From: Symbiopectobacterium sp051710525
GTDB lineage: Bacteria; Pseudomonadota; Gammaproteobacteria; Enterobacterales; Enterobacteriaceae
DNA length: 64,000 nucleotides
Assembly: GCA_051710525.1 (NCBI GenBank)
Contig: JBPESR010000010.1
Location: forward strand, 38,076 to 102,075
Reading direction: 5' to 3'
In this document: piece after piece, positions 9,669 to 18,599 of the stretch
Layout of the letters: every line of letters starts with the position of its first letter
Position numbering within the stretch: position 1 is the stretch's first letter
The notes under the pieces: generated by a model
The model's database searches: none
Told to the model about the DNA's origin: nothing
The model's input: the letters and a program-made list of their open reading frames with translations, nothing else
Translations under genes and position numbers: made by a program

Positions 9669-10056
9669 TTACCACTTTTTATTCAAAATATAGTCGATGC
9701 TGAAAGCGCCTGGGCCTGTTACTGCCAGCAGCAGATAGCCGCCTGCTATGATCAGGTTTTTCAGGAACATCAACTGGTTTACACCTTAGGCAAAGTTAGT
9801 GTGAAATAGCAGGGCTGTCGCAGCGTGAATCCAGCGGTGAAAAGGGCTACGGTGCGAGTCAGAAGACCAAACAGCACCGCTAGGCCACCGCCCAGCTCCA
9901 GCAGAATGGTAAGCGGCAGCAGAAACGTCGGAACGCCATGGCCTGCATGTATTGCGCGGTGCCACCCAGTTTGCCGTAACCTGCCACAATGAACAGGATT
10001 GGCATCATAAAGATGCGAGCGATAAGTAGCGCTGTATTTTCTAAATTTTTCATCAT
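9669..10056 (-). pseudogene. yqjF: DoxX-family membrane protein YqjF, frameshifted
   Basis: Starts MKNLENTALLIARIFMMPIL and contains the DoxX signatures YGKLGGTAQYMQAM and LLELGGGLAVLFGLLTRTVALFTAGF split across frames: one shift lies after QAM near 9935 and another near 9790. The C-terminus (FSIDYILNKKW) is in a third frame ending at 9669. The family consists of small four-helix inner-membrane proteins; the exact role of YqjF is not established. It belongs to the yqjC-D-E-K-F-G run. Confidence 0.85.
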
Positions 10057-10195
10057 TTGTTTCCAAGGAAAAAGAGGGCTGGCAACAAGTCTGTATGCTG
10101 CTCTGTATGCCGCGCTACAGCAGAATATCTCTGGGGATATCATCTGCACATCCGGTATGGAGCAAATACTATGGGGGAAACGGTTTGGATCACAG

Positions 10196-10243
10196 CTAGT
10201 TAAATTGTCTGTTTTTTTTCTAGTTAAATTGTCTGTTTTTTTT
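10196..10243 (+). repeat. 24-bp tandem duplication between yqjK and yqjF
   Basis: Copies at 10196-10219 and 10220-10243, each ending in a run of eight T. It lies in the spacer and hits no gene. Confidence 0.93.
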
Positions 10244-10278
10244 CAAAAATCTGAATGTGTGCGTGCGGTCCGAGATGT

Positions 10279-10563
10279 TTAGCGGGGCGACAGCATTTTG
10301 CGCAGCAGCTTGAGTGTTCCCAGCAAGCCAATGCCACTTCTGGCCCAGAGAATCATCCGGTTTGGGTAGCGTACACCATACAGCGCAGCAGCGCCAGAAG
10401 CAAGAAGCCAGTAGAGACGCCAGCCCATAATGCGCAGCCAGTAACCATCTAGGGCGCTATTTTTTCCAGCCACACTCGTCTTTCATAAATCACATCAATA
10501 CGCTGCTGTTCTATTTGGCGTAACAGTCGGGCTTTTTTCTTCCTGACGCTGCTGACGATTCAT
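10279..10563 (-). pseudogene. yqjK: Small protein YqjK, frameshifted
   Basis: Begins MNRQQRQEEKA and, after an indel near 10530, continues RLLRQIEQQRIDVIYERRVWLEKIAP; a further shift joins WLLASGAAALYGVRYPN and ARSGIGLLGTLKLLRKMLSPR. It resembles the roughly 100-aa YqjK family of E. coli. The ATG overlaps the stop of yqjE (ATGA), which shows that the original operon was translationally coupled. Confidence 0.8.
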
Positions 10564-10894
10564 TTTTCCTCCTCTTCCAACAGCGCTTTGTCAGTGCGAA
10601 GCACTTTACACGTAGCTTTGAGCAGCGTGGCAGTGTCCAGGCCAATGCTAACAAACGGTATTCTGGCTTCAGATCCTAAATAATCAGTGCAATCAGGCTC
10701 ATCATGCCGAATGCAGCGAAAATAAGAGTGAGTCCGGTGAGCAGCAGCAGTTGAAACAGATAATTCTTTTCTTCTTCTAACTAAATGACAACCAGATGCA
10801 GGCGCGTTTCCACAATGCCGATAAGCAGCGTCAGGATACGCTGCGCTGAAGCAATAGCCCCGCCAGTGGGGCCCTGTCGTTGTTTTCCAATCAT
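10560..10894 (-). pseudogene. yqjE: Phage_holin_3-like membrane protein YqjE, broken
   Basis: Reads MIGKQRQGPTGGAIASAQRI then ETRLHLVVI-stop-LEEEKNYLFQLLLL and FAAFGMMSLIALII-stop-DLKPEYRL. Two nonsense codons and loss of the second hydrophobic segment before LKATCKVLRTDKALLEEEEK disable it. The E. coli homologue is an inner-membrane protein in the yqjD operon with YqjD, a ribosome-associated membrane protein. Confidence 0.85.
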
Positions 10895-10914
10895 AAAAGG
10901 TAACTGGACTCCCG

Positions 10915-11223
10915 TCAATCAGCAGCGTGCGAGCAGAACGCTAGCACAACCACTACCACAGCACCGATAACCACGCCGGTCCACTGGTTCTGCCGAACAT
11001 ACTCATCCGAGTAATCCGCTGCTTCTTTGGTCTGATTAACGATACGTTCGCCGGTTTCACTCAATCGTGAGCGTGTGTTCTTCAATGCGCTTTCCGCTTT
11101 GCTGCGTAATTTTTCCAATTCCGCTTTGGATTTATCGCTTGAGGAGTTCAAGACTTATTCCAGAGTATCCGCCAGTGATTTCAACTCGTTGCGCAACAGT
11201 TCAGATTGTTGATCTTTAGCCAT
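10915..11223 (-). pseudogene. yqjD: YqjD/ElaB-family ribosome-associated membrane protein, nonsense
   Basis: The start ATG at 11223 follows AAGGAG. The sequence MAKDQQSELLRNELKSLADT is cut by a TAA in place of a glutamate codon (codon 23), then continues as VLNSSSDKSKAELEKLRSKA and the C-terminal glycine-rich transmembrane segment (WTGVVIGAVVVVV). The last residues run into another frame (FCSHAAD instead of a basic tail). The family tethers stationary-phase ribosomes to the inner membrane (known for E. coli YqjD). Confidence 0.88.
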
Positions 11224-11409
11224 GATTAACTCCTTTTCGATAAATAAGGAGTATTTTAACTATAGCTCAACTTTTACGATTGGAATGGCGGAGTGGGACG
11301 AGATAATTCAGATAATCTGCTGTAAGCGCTAGGTAATCCCATAGAATGCGCCTAACCCGGGTTGGTGAACATGGGCTGGGTAAGATCAAGACAAGCGAAA
11401 TCTGATGGG

Positions 11410-11823
11410 TTATTGCCCACCGGCAGCGGCGATCTCCTGCTGGGCTACATGCAACTCTTTCTGGGCTTCAGCGAGTTTATCCTGACGTTTTTGAATCTTG
11501 TCCGCATGGGCGCTGGATTGTTGGCTTTCACGTAATTCCGCTTTTCTCTCCGCGACTTTGGCTTGTTTCTCCGCTAGATTTTGCTGGCGTTTGACTCGCA
11601 GGTCATCATCTTGACAGTACGTTTGCACATTACGTAGCGCCGTTTCCAGGCCTTGAATCTGGCCTGCGTTACGGTGCTGACGAACCTGCGCTAACTACTG
11701 TTCGATATCATAGGCTTTGGCTGCATAGGTGCCTACTGGGGCACTTTTGCGTCAACGGCGTAGGCATTGATTAAAGTGATAATAACTCCACGTAAAACGG
11801 CTACTTTTTTTATATCATCTCAC
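11410..11823 (-). pseudogene. yqjC: DUF1090 periplasmic protein YqjC, nonsense
   Basis: The C-terminal charged coiled-coil region is open (KRQQNLAEKQAKVAERKAEL and KIQKRQDKLAEAQKELHVAQ). Upstream the same frame has a TAG after AAKAYDIEQ and reaches a signal-peptide-like start (KKVAVLRGVIITLINAYA) whose ATG appears to have decayed to ATA. The gene is first in the yqjCDEKFG block and lies at the inversion boundary next to IS1 copy B. The exact 5' end is uncertain. Confidence 0.78.
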
Positions 11824-11899
11824 CCAAGTGTTGCGGTCTTTTGGTCAGCTTTTGCCGCCAGAAAGGAACGGGTCTATGCGGCTGCTGAGTGATTATTTT

Positions 11900-12730
11900 T
11901 GTATTGTATTCAATGAGTTGATACAGCATCAAATGTCATACTCGCGTTCGATGTAAGTGCCGATGATCCTATCATGCTTTTCGGATGATTTTGAATCCCC
12001 CAACGTCTTACGATTGAGGCGTTTCAATCGGTTGCGCAGCGTCAGATTTTCACGCTCAATACGCTGTGTATACAGTTTGTCAACAATGTGTTTTGCTTTT
12101 GGAAGTTCGTCGTTGTAAACCCTGTAGCCATCAGTGCACCAAAATGCCACTCTGAACCTCGAGAACAGTTTTAGCAACTTACGCAGCGTTTTCTTGCTTA
12201 GAGAGCCAAATGCATGAGCGATAATCCGCTTCAAACGCGGCTCCCATGATACCACCGCCAGCGCTGCCGTTTTTTTGTTGTCAACAAATGACCACATCTC
12301 ATCCACTTCCAAATCAGTTGAATTTGCAGGTATCCAGTGGCAGCGTTGTTACATTCCGCGGCGAGCGTTTTTTATTTAAAGTACGCACGACAGCATTGAT
12401 ACTAATATGTAACGCCCGAGCAGTGTTACGAATACCCGCATTATTTATTGCCAAGTCAATGACTTAGTCTGTCATTCCCGGTTAGCAGGCTCGATAGGAA
12501 TAATCGAGCTGGAAGGTGCGTTTATATGACTGACAACGGTAACGACTGTCAACGGTAACGCTGATGGGTACTTTTGCCATAACCATGTTTTTTACAGAGG
12601 CTGTCTGTTCACAAAACTGGCATCTTACCTCTGTTCACAAAACTGGCATCTTACATCAACGTTAGCCACTGTATCTCCACATCCAAAACCGGAGAGTTTA
12701 CACTGTAATCAACTCATTGAATACTTGACC
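11900..12730 (-). mobile_element. IS1-family element, copy B (decayed)
   Basis: About 831 bp, inverted relative to copy A. The left terminus (GGTCAAGTATTCAATGAGTT read from 12730) is perfect and the right one is degraded. A 127-codon insB-like frame (11929-12312) is open only because a +1 and a -1 indel compensate within about a dozen codons (KKTAALAVVSWEPRL in place of KKRQRWRWYAWEPRL). insA carries the same 16-bp duplication as copy A (12529-12560) and a private one near 12609-12654. It abuts the 3' half of yhaK. Confidence 0.92.
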
Positions 12731-13211
12731 GAATATCGCGACAGCAATGGCGGCCATATACGCGCAAAGGCGGGCGCCGCTCTGTTATTGGCCGCACAGC
12801 TTGCTGTAAACTGCAGCAAGCACAGCATGAGCGATACAACTCCTTGCACTGTGCGATGCAAAGGTCAAACTGCTCGCCTCACTGGAAGGTGAAAACAGCA
12901 GCCTGCAACTTCGCCAACCAGCCTGCAACTTCGCCAACCAGCCTGCAACTTCGCCAACAAGTTTGAGTACACCATCTGCCTGCAATTGGACGAAGGTGAA
13001 CAACACACGACGAAGGTGAACAACACACGTTGACGCTCAACGGCAACCGCGCCTATTTTCAGGTGATTCACGGTGCGATGGATGCCATGATGCCGTAAGA
13101 GAACGCAACGATGTTACAGTGTGGAGATGGCGCCTTCATTCAGCAGGAAAAACAGCTGACTATCCGCGCCAAAACCCCCGCTGCGCGCTGCTTATCGATC
13201 TGGTGGCCTAA
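12731..13211 (+). pseudogene. yhaK: YhaK (pirin-like), 3' half, split by IS1
   Basis: Continues the protein interrupted at 7826: EYRDSNGGHIRAKAGAALLL right after the IS1 end, then LLASLEGENSSLQLRQQ, LNGNRAYFQVIHGAMDAMMP and CGDGAFIQQEKQLTI, finishing RALLIDLVA. Further damage includes a triple 20-bp repeat at 12901-12960, a duplication at about 12990-13029 and several frameshifts. With the half at 7826-8076 it shows that DNA between the two IS1 copies was inverted. Confidence 0.9.
12901..12960 (+). repeat. Three tandem 20-bp copies in yhaK
   Basis: A GCCTGCAACTTCGCCAACCA unit occurs three times in a row (12901-12920, 12921-12940, 12941-12958 with a changed end). Only one copy is expected from the protein (SLQLRQQ). 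Confidence 0.93.
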
Positions 13212-13308
13212 TGCGCATTCGACCTACTGATGGATTATCACAGCGCGACCCGCACCTTACATGGTAAGATGAACAACATGTTCATAATAATGCGGTAGGA
13301 TCAGGCCA

Positions 13309-13830
13309 ATGGATTCAAGCGACCAAGACAAACTCCTTGCCCAGGCGGAAAGTATTTGCCAACAGCGCAACGTGCGCCTTACTCCACAGAGACTCGAAGT
13401 GCTTCGGCTGATGGCTCAGCAGCACGGCGCGATCAGTGCTTACGATCTGTTGGATCTGCTGCGCGCCTCAGAACCGCAAGCCAAACCCCCTACCGTATAT
13501 CGCGCACTGGATTTTCTGCTAGAGCAAGGGCTTATCCATCGTGTGGAATCGACCAACAGCTATGTCATGTGTCACCACATTGAAGAACATGGCCATACTT
13601 CAGCGCTGTTTATTTGCGATCGCTGCGGGCAAGTTACGGAGCGTCAAACGGAAGGCATTGAAGCTATTCTTCAGCAATTGGCACAAAGCGCCAATTTCAC
13701 GCTGCGTCACAGCGTGGTCGAGGCACATGGCCTGTGCGAAGCCTGTCAGGAAGTGGCTGATTGCCGTGAACATGGACACTGTTACCACGACCATACTGTG
13801 CCCATCAAAAATTCGAAACCCGGTCGTTGA
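13309..13830 (+). CDS. zur: Zinc uptake regulator Zur (Fur family)
   Basis: Zinc-dependent repressor of zinc import genes. The 173-aa frame has the N-terminal winged helix (VRLTPQRLEVLRLMAQQHGA, PPTVYRALDFLLEQGLIHRV) and the C-terminal metal-binding dimer domain with the two structural cysteine pairs CDRCG and CEAC and a histidine-rich tail (CREHGHCYHDH). Length is near E. coli Zur (171 aa). The start is ATG at 13309; the leader contains AGGATCAGG. It is convergent with lexA. The dinF and yjbJ genes that separate them in E. coli are absent. The frame is intact. Confidence 0.94.
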   Translation: MDSSDQDKLLAQAESICQQRNVRLTPQRLEVLRLMAQQHGAISAYDLLDLLRASEPQAKPPTVYRALDFLLEQGLIHRVESTNSYVMCHHIEEHGHTSALFICDRCGQVTERQTEGIEAILQQLAQSANFTLRHSVVEAHGLCEACQEVADCREHGHCYHDHTVPIKNSKPGR

Positions 13831-13850
13831 GCTGAGAGGGCATCACGCCA

Positions 13851-13886
13851 CCGACAAGGCTTTCCCTGAAAGAAACGCCTTGTCGG
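13851..13886. terminator. Hairpin between convergent zur and lexA
   Basis: A 10-bp perfect stem (13851-13860 with 13877-13886) and 16-nt loop lie in the short gap between the two convergent genes. There is no strong T run on either side, so the terminator call is moderate. Confidence 0.5.
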
Positions 13887-13896
13887 CTAACGGCGT

Positions 13897-14508
13897 TTAG
13901 CTCCACTCACCGTTGCGGATAACACCGACGGCCAGCCCTTCAATACTGAAGCTCTGCTCACGCAAATCAACTACGATGTGAGAAAAAGCCTCATTTTCCG
14001 CCAGAAGTTGTACGGTATTACCTTGACGCTTCAAGCGCTTAACCGTCACTTCATCTTCAATGCGCGCCACCACCACCTGGCCGTTACGCACCTCTTGCGT
14101 TTTATGCACGGCAAGCAAGTCACCGTCCAGTATCCCGATGCCTTTCATCGACATACCGCTGACGCGCAACAGAAAGTCTACATGCGGTTTGAACATGGCC
14201 GGATCGACCTGATAGTGGCACTCGATGTGCTCTTGTGCCAGCAGCGGTTCACCAGCAGCAACACGCCCAATCAGCGGCAGGCCCGAATTTTCATCTTCCA
14301 TCAGCAGACGGATACCGCGTGATGCGCCGGAGACAATTTCAATCACGCCTTTACGCGCCAGTGCCTTCAGATGCTCCTCCGCCGCGTTCGGTGAACGGAA
14401 ACCCAGTTGCTGGGCAATCTCGGCACGCGTTGGCGGCATGCCGGACTGCGCAATATGATCGCGAATCAGATCATAGACCTGCTGCTGTCTGGTTGTTAAT
14501 GTTTTCAT
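13897..14508 (-). CDS. lexA: SOS repressor LexA
   Basis: Represses the DNA-damage regulon and cleaves itself when RecA filaments form. The 203-aa protein has the N-terminal winged helix (MPPTRAEIAQQLGFRSPNAA), the Ala-Gly cleavage site (VAAGEP, residues about 84-85), the catalytic serine in SGMSMKG and the lysine in VKRLKRQG. Length matches E. coli (202 aa). Two SOS boxes lie just upstream, so autoregulation is probably kept. It is next to dgkA as in E. coli. The frame is intact in a neighbourhood rich in pseudogenes. Confidence 0.97.
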   Translation of the reverse strand: MKTLTTRQQQVYDLIRDHIAQSGMPPTRAEIAQQLGFRSPNAAEEHLKALARKGVIEIVSGASRGIRLLMEDENSGLPLIGRVAAGEPLLAQEHIECHYQVDPAMFKPHVDFLLRVSGMSMKGIGILDGDLLAVHKTQEVRNGQVVVARIEDEVTVKRLKRQGNTVQLLAENEAFSHIVVDLREQSFSIEGLAVGVIRNGEWS

Positions 14509-14516
14509 CCCACCCT

Positions 14517-14553
14517 CTGGTTGTTTATACAGCTTAGCTGTGAGTATATACAG
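14517..14553 (-). promoter_or_regulatory. Two LexA operators (SOS boxes) before lexA
   Basis: On the minus strand CTGTATATACTCACAG (14538-14553) fits CTGT-N8-ACAG perfectly. CTGTATAAACAACCAG (14517-14532) is a slightly weaker second box, five bases away. Two boxes in this arrangement are the known E. coli lexA control region. Confidence 0.9.
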
Positions 14554-14628
14554 GTCATCTCGGCTTGGGAATGACAGAGAGGCAAATACCCGTTTTTTTA
14601 TGAGCTTTGCCCCAAAATCATGGTGAAA

Positions 14629-14990
14629 TCACCCCAGAACGAGGGGCCAGAGAATGCTAACCCAGACAACGGTGGCAAAGACCAAAGCCACAAACACGGC
14701 TGCCGATCCGATATCATCGGCGTGCCCGGAGAGTTCATGGTGCTCCGTCCCCACACGATCGACAACCGCCTCAATCGCACTGTTGACTAACTCCATCAGC
14801 ACTACCACCACACCAATCAGCAATAGCCGCTCTAACAGTGACACTGGAGCCAACACGCGACCAGCACCGCTACAACCAGCAGCATCAGTTCTTGCCGAAA
14901 TGCGGCTTCGTGCTGCCATGCCTACTTCAGCCCTTTGAGAGAGTACCCGGTTGCTTTGATAATCCGAGTTACCCCGGTAGCCTTATTCAT
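14629..14990 (-). pseudogene. dgkA: Diacylglycerol kinase DgkA, broken
   Basis: Small inner-membrane kinase that recycles diacylglycerol to phosphatidic acid. The sequence starts MNKATGVTRIIKATGYSLKG, has a TAG in GLK-stop-AWQHEAAFRQE, and a frameshift near 14850 after VACWL. The rest (MELVNSAIEAVVDRVGTEHH, SGHADDIGSAAVF) keeps the catalytic ExxNxAIE-type segment. It lies divergently between plsB and lexA, as in E. coli. Confidence 0.93.
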
Positions 14991-15118
14991 GTTTTTTCAC
15001 CCGTTTATCAGAGATTTTTTGCAATTTTCCCGTAACACCGTTGTCTCACACCACAGATCTCCCATGTACTTTCTGGTATCCTTGCGGCGCATTGCTACTC
15101 AAGAGGCTTCTGGTTGTT

Positions 15119-17584
15119 ATGCCCGGCTGGCGTAAAATTTACTATAACTTACTGAAGTTTCCACTTAAATTATTAGTGAAAAGCAAGATAATTCCTAACG
15201 ATCCCGTGGCGGAGTTAGGGCTAGATCCGTCTCGCCCCATCCTTTATGTGCTGCCCTATAACTCACAGGCGGATTTACTGACGCTGCGCACAAAATGCCA
15301 AGCGTTAGAACTGCCTGATCCGCTGGAACCAACTGAAATTGAAGGTGTATCACTGACAAGCCATGTGTTTATTAACGATGGCCCGCGCGTGTTTTGCTAT
15401 TACACGCCCAAGCAGGAATCCGTCAAACTGTTCCACGATTATCTAGATCTGCACCGCAACAATTCCTATCTCGATGTACAGATGGTGCCCGTTTCTGTCA
15501 TGTTTGGCCGCTCTCCGGGCCGAGAAGGACAACACAGCGCAACGCCTCATCTGCGTCTGTTGAACGGCATTGATAAATTCTTTGCGGTGCTCTGGCTGGG
15601 ACGCGACAGCTTTGTGCGCTTCTCCAGCATCGTGTCGCTGCGCCATATGGCAACCGAACACGGCACTGACAAAACCATAGCGCACAAACTGGCGCGTGTC
15701 GCCCGCATGCACTTTGCCCGTCAGCGTCTGGCTGCCATTGGCCCGCGTTTGCCAGTACGTCAGGAGTTATTCCATAAGCTACTGAACTCCAAGGCCATCA
15801 AGAAAGCCGTTGAAGATGAGGCGCGCAGCAAGAAAATCTCCCATGAAAAAGCGCAGCAAAATGCCATCTCTCTGATGGAAGAGATCGCAGCGGACTTCTC
15901 TTATGAGGCCGTGCGGCTTTCCGATCGCATTCTGAGCTGGACCTGGAACCGCCTGTATCAAGGCATCAACGTACATAATGCCGAACGCGTACGCCAGTTG
16001 GCGCAGGATGGTCATGAACTGGTTTACGTGCCTTGCCACCGTAGTCACATGGACTACCTGCTGCTTTCCTATGTGCTGTATCATCAAGGTCTGGTTCCTC
16101 CCCATATCGCAGCCGGTATCAACCTGAATTTTTGGCCAGCAGGCCCAATTTTCCGCCGTCTGGGTGCTTTCTTTATTCGCCGTACCTTCAAGGGCAACAA
16201 GCTCTACTCCACTATATTCCGTGAATATCTCGGCGATCTGTTCTCTCGCGGCTACTCCGTTGAGTACTTTATGGAAGGGGGGCGTTCGCGCACGGGTCGT
16301 TTGCTTGAGCCCAAGACAGGCACGCTGGCCATGACCCTTCAGGCGATGCTGCGCGGCGGTACCCGCCCCATTACGCTGGTGCCGATTTATGTGGGTTATG
16401 AGCATGTGATGGAAGTGGGCACCTATGCGAAAGAACTACGTGGTGCCACCAAAGAGAAAGAAGGCTTCATGCAGATGGTGTGCGGGTTACGCAAACTGCG
16501 CAATCTGGGGCAAGGCTATGTGAATTTTGGAGCGCCGCTGTCGCTGACGCATTACCTCAACCACCATGTACCGCAGTGGCGCGAAGCTATCGATCCGATT
16601 GAAGCGCAGCGTCCTACCTGGCTCACTCCTACCGTGCAGGATATTGCCGATATCATCATGGTGCGTATTAACAATGCCGCAGCCGTCAACGCCATGAACC
16701 TCTGTTCCACGGCTCTGCTGGCGTCACGTCAGCGCGCGCTAACCCGTGAGCAAATGCATGAGCAACTGGACTGCTATTTGCAACTACTGCGCAACGTGCC
16801 TTACAGCAAAGATGTCACTGCGCCGAAAAAGACTGCTCCGGAACTGCTGGAACACACGCTGGCAATGAACAAATTCGAAGTCGAGCAAGACAATATTGGT
16901 GAGATCATCATTCTGCCGCATGAACAGGCTGTGTTGATGACCTATTACCGCAATAACATTCAGCATTTGCTGGTACTGCCATCGATGATCGCCAGCATTG
17001 TCATGCACCGTGGAAGGATCACGACGGAAGAGTTAACACGCCAGATGTCATTGATTTATCCGTTAATTCAAACAGAACTGTTCTTGCATTACAGTAAAGA
17101 GGGACTGCCTGCCGTCATTGAAACGTTGACAGCAGAACTGGTGCGTCAAGAACTGATTGTCATCAAGCAAGATGTGCTGGTGTTTAACCCGTTGCGAATT
17201 CGTACACTCCAACTGCTGGCTGCCGGCGTGCGGGAAACCCTGCAACGCTACGCGATTACGTTGTCATTACTAGGTGCTAACCCGGAGATGAACCGCGGTA
17301 CGTTGGAAAAAGAGAGCCGCAATATGGCGCAGCGCCTGTCCGTGCTTCATGGCATCAACGCGCCTGAGTTCTTCGATAATGCTGTGTTCTCAACGCTGGT
17401 TGCCACGCTGCGCCAAGAAGGTTACATCAGCGACAGAAGCAGCGTGGATACGCGCAATACCTTGGAACTCTACCGCATTCTTAGCGATTTGATCACACCG
17501 GAAGTTAGGCTGACGATCGAAAGTGCCAGCACACAGGCTAGCGCAGAATCGGAAGAAGAAAAGCAGAAAGTAGCGCAAGCGTAG
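15119..17584 (+). CDS. plsB: Glycerol-3-phosphate acyltransferase PlsB
   Basis: Inner-membrane-associated enzyme that transfers a fatty acyl group to the sn-1 position of glycerol-3-phosphate, the first step of phospholipid synthesis. The 821-aa frame contains the acyltransferase motifs in order: HRSHMDYLLL (H and D catalytic, about residue 306), GAFFIRR, FMEGGRSRTGR and ITLVPIYVGYE. The start at 15119 (MPGWRKIYYNLLKFP) aligns with the family N-terminus; the frame stays open 26 codons further up to 15041, which is not expected. Length is near the E. coli 807 aa. No duplication in 2.4 kb. Confidence 0.96.
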   Translation: MPGWRKIYYNLLKFPLKLLVKSKIIPNDPVAELGLDPSRPILYVLPYNSQADLLTLRTKCQALELPDPLEPTEIEGVSLTSHVFINDGPRVFCYYTPKQESVKLFHDYLDLHRNNSYLDVQMVPVSVMFGRSPGREGQHSATPHLRLLNGIDKFFAVLWLGRDSFVRFSSIVSLRHMATEHGTDKTIAHKLARVARMHFARQRLAAIGPRLPVRQELFHKLLNSKAIKKAVEDEARSKKISHEKAQQNAISLMEEIAADFSYEAVRLSDRILSWTWNRLYQGINVHNAERVRQLAQDGHELVYVPCHRSHMDYLLLSYVLYHQGLVPPHIAAGINLNFWPAGPIFRRLGAFFIRRTFKGNKLYSTIFREYLGDLFSRGYSVEYFMEGGRSRTGRLLEPKTGTLAMTLQAMLRGGTRPITLVPIYVGYEHVMEVGTYAKELRGATKEKEGFMQMVCGLRKLRNLGQGYVNFGAPLSLTHYLNHHVPQWREAIDPIEAQRPTWLTPTVQDIADIIMVRINNAAAVNAMNLCSTALLASRQRALTREQMHEQLDCYLQLLRNVPYSKDVTAPKKTAPELLEHTLAMNKFEVEQDNIGEIIILPHEQAVLMTYYRNNIQHLLVLPSMIASIVMHRGRITTEELTRQMSLIYPLIQTELFLHYSKEGLPAVIETLTAELVRQELIVIKQDVLVFNPLRIRTLQLLAAGVRETLQRYAITLSLLGANPEMNRGTLEKESRNMAQRLSVLHGINAPEFFDNAVFSTLVATLRQEGYISDRSSVDTRNTLELYRILSDLITPEVRLTIESASTQASAESEEEKQKVAQA

Positions 17585-17619
17585 TGTTGCGCTACTGCGC
17601 GGTTTATTGCCGCTTTACT

Positions 17620-17648
17620 CCGGCATCACACGCCATTTGTGATGCCGG
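17620..17648. terminator. Hairpin between plsB and ubiA
   Basis: A 10-bp stem (CCGGCATCAC, 17620-17629, with 17639-17648) and 9-nt loop lie between two convergent genes, 7 bases before the ubiA stop. Likely a shared terminator; no strong T run. Confidence 0.6.
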
Positions 17649-17654
17649 GGACCA

Positions 17655-18527
17655 TCACATCCCCAGCACAATCCCCGCAAACAACACCATCCCCACAAAG
17701 TTATTGTTGTGGAATGCGCGGAAACAGGCATCACGCTCACGCCCGGCGGTCAGCCATTGCTGATAGCCGAACAGACCAGCCGCCATCAGTACCGTGAGGT
17801 AAAATGCCGCCCCCAGCTTCATTTGCATGCCTAGAACCACTATCAACGCCAGCATGCTCGCCTGCAACAAGCCGATGATCAAGGTATCAAAACGCCCGAA
17901 CAGAATGGCGGTGGATTTGATGCCAATATTGAGGTCATCATCGCGATCGACCATGGCATATTGTGTGTCATAGGCGACAGTCCAGCAGATGTAAGCTAAC
18001 AACATGACCCAGGCGCTTCCGGGCAGGGATTCGCTGACTGCGGCATATGCCATGGGGATCGACCAGCCGAACGTCGCGCCCAACACAAACTGTGGCAAGT
18101 AGTTGACGCGTTTCATGAAGGGGTATATCCATGCCAATGCCAAGGCTGCCACGGAGAGCCAAATAGTCATGCGATTCAATGTCAGCACCAGAGCAAACGC
18201 CATCAGCACCAGAATAACAAACAGCACTTTTGCCGATTGCTCGCTCACCAAGCCGCTGGGCAAGGGACGAGACGCGGTGCGTTTTACATGCCCATCAAAA
18301 TGGCGGTCAGCGTAATCATTGATAACACAGCCTGCCGAGCGCATCAGAAATACACCCGCAACGAAGACCAACAGCGTCCACGGGCTCGGCACGCCACCAC
18401 CCGCCAGCCATAATGCCCAGAGGGTTGGCCAGAGCAACAGCAGGGAACCAATCGGCTTATCAATTCGCATTAACCGACAATAAGCGCCCCATTTTCCCGC
18501 TATCATACTTCTTTTTTCCAACGTCAT
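17655..18527 (-). CDS. ubiA: 4-hydroxybenzoate polyprenyltransferase UbiA
   Basis: Inner-membrane prenyltransferase that attaches the octaprenyl chain to 4-hydroxybenzoate in ubiquinone synthesis. The 290-aa protein (same length as in E. coli) has multiple membrane helices and both aspartate-rich metal/diphosphate motifs, NDYADRHFD (about residue 68) and DTQYAMVDRDDD (about 190). It follows ubiC on the same strand, but ubiC, which makes the 4-hydroxybenzoate substrate, is broken. The frame is intact. Confidence 0.96.
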   Translation of the reverse strand: MTLEKRSMIAGKWGAYCRLMRIDKPIGSLLLLWPTLWALWLAGGGVPSPWTLLVFVAGVFLMRSAGCVINDYADRHFDGHVKRTASRPLPSGLVSEQSAKVLFVILVLMAFALVLTLNRMTIWLSVAALALAWIYPFMKRVNYLPQFVLGATFGWSIPMAYAAVSESLPGSAWVMLLAYICWTVAYDTQYAMVDRDDDLNIGIKSTAILFGRFDTLIIGLLQASMLALIVVLGMQMKLGAAFYLTVLMAAGLFGYQQWLTAGRERDACFRAFHNNNFVGMVLFAGIVLGM

Positions 18528-18599
18528 TCCTCCTTAACGGTTACCCCGTTCAACGCCTGGAAAATGATATGCAGGCGACGAGGGCAAAAACAATTCTGT

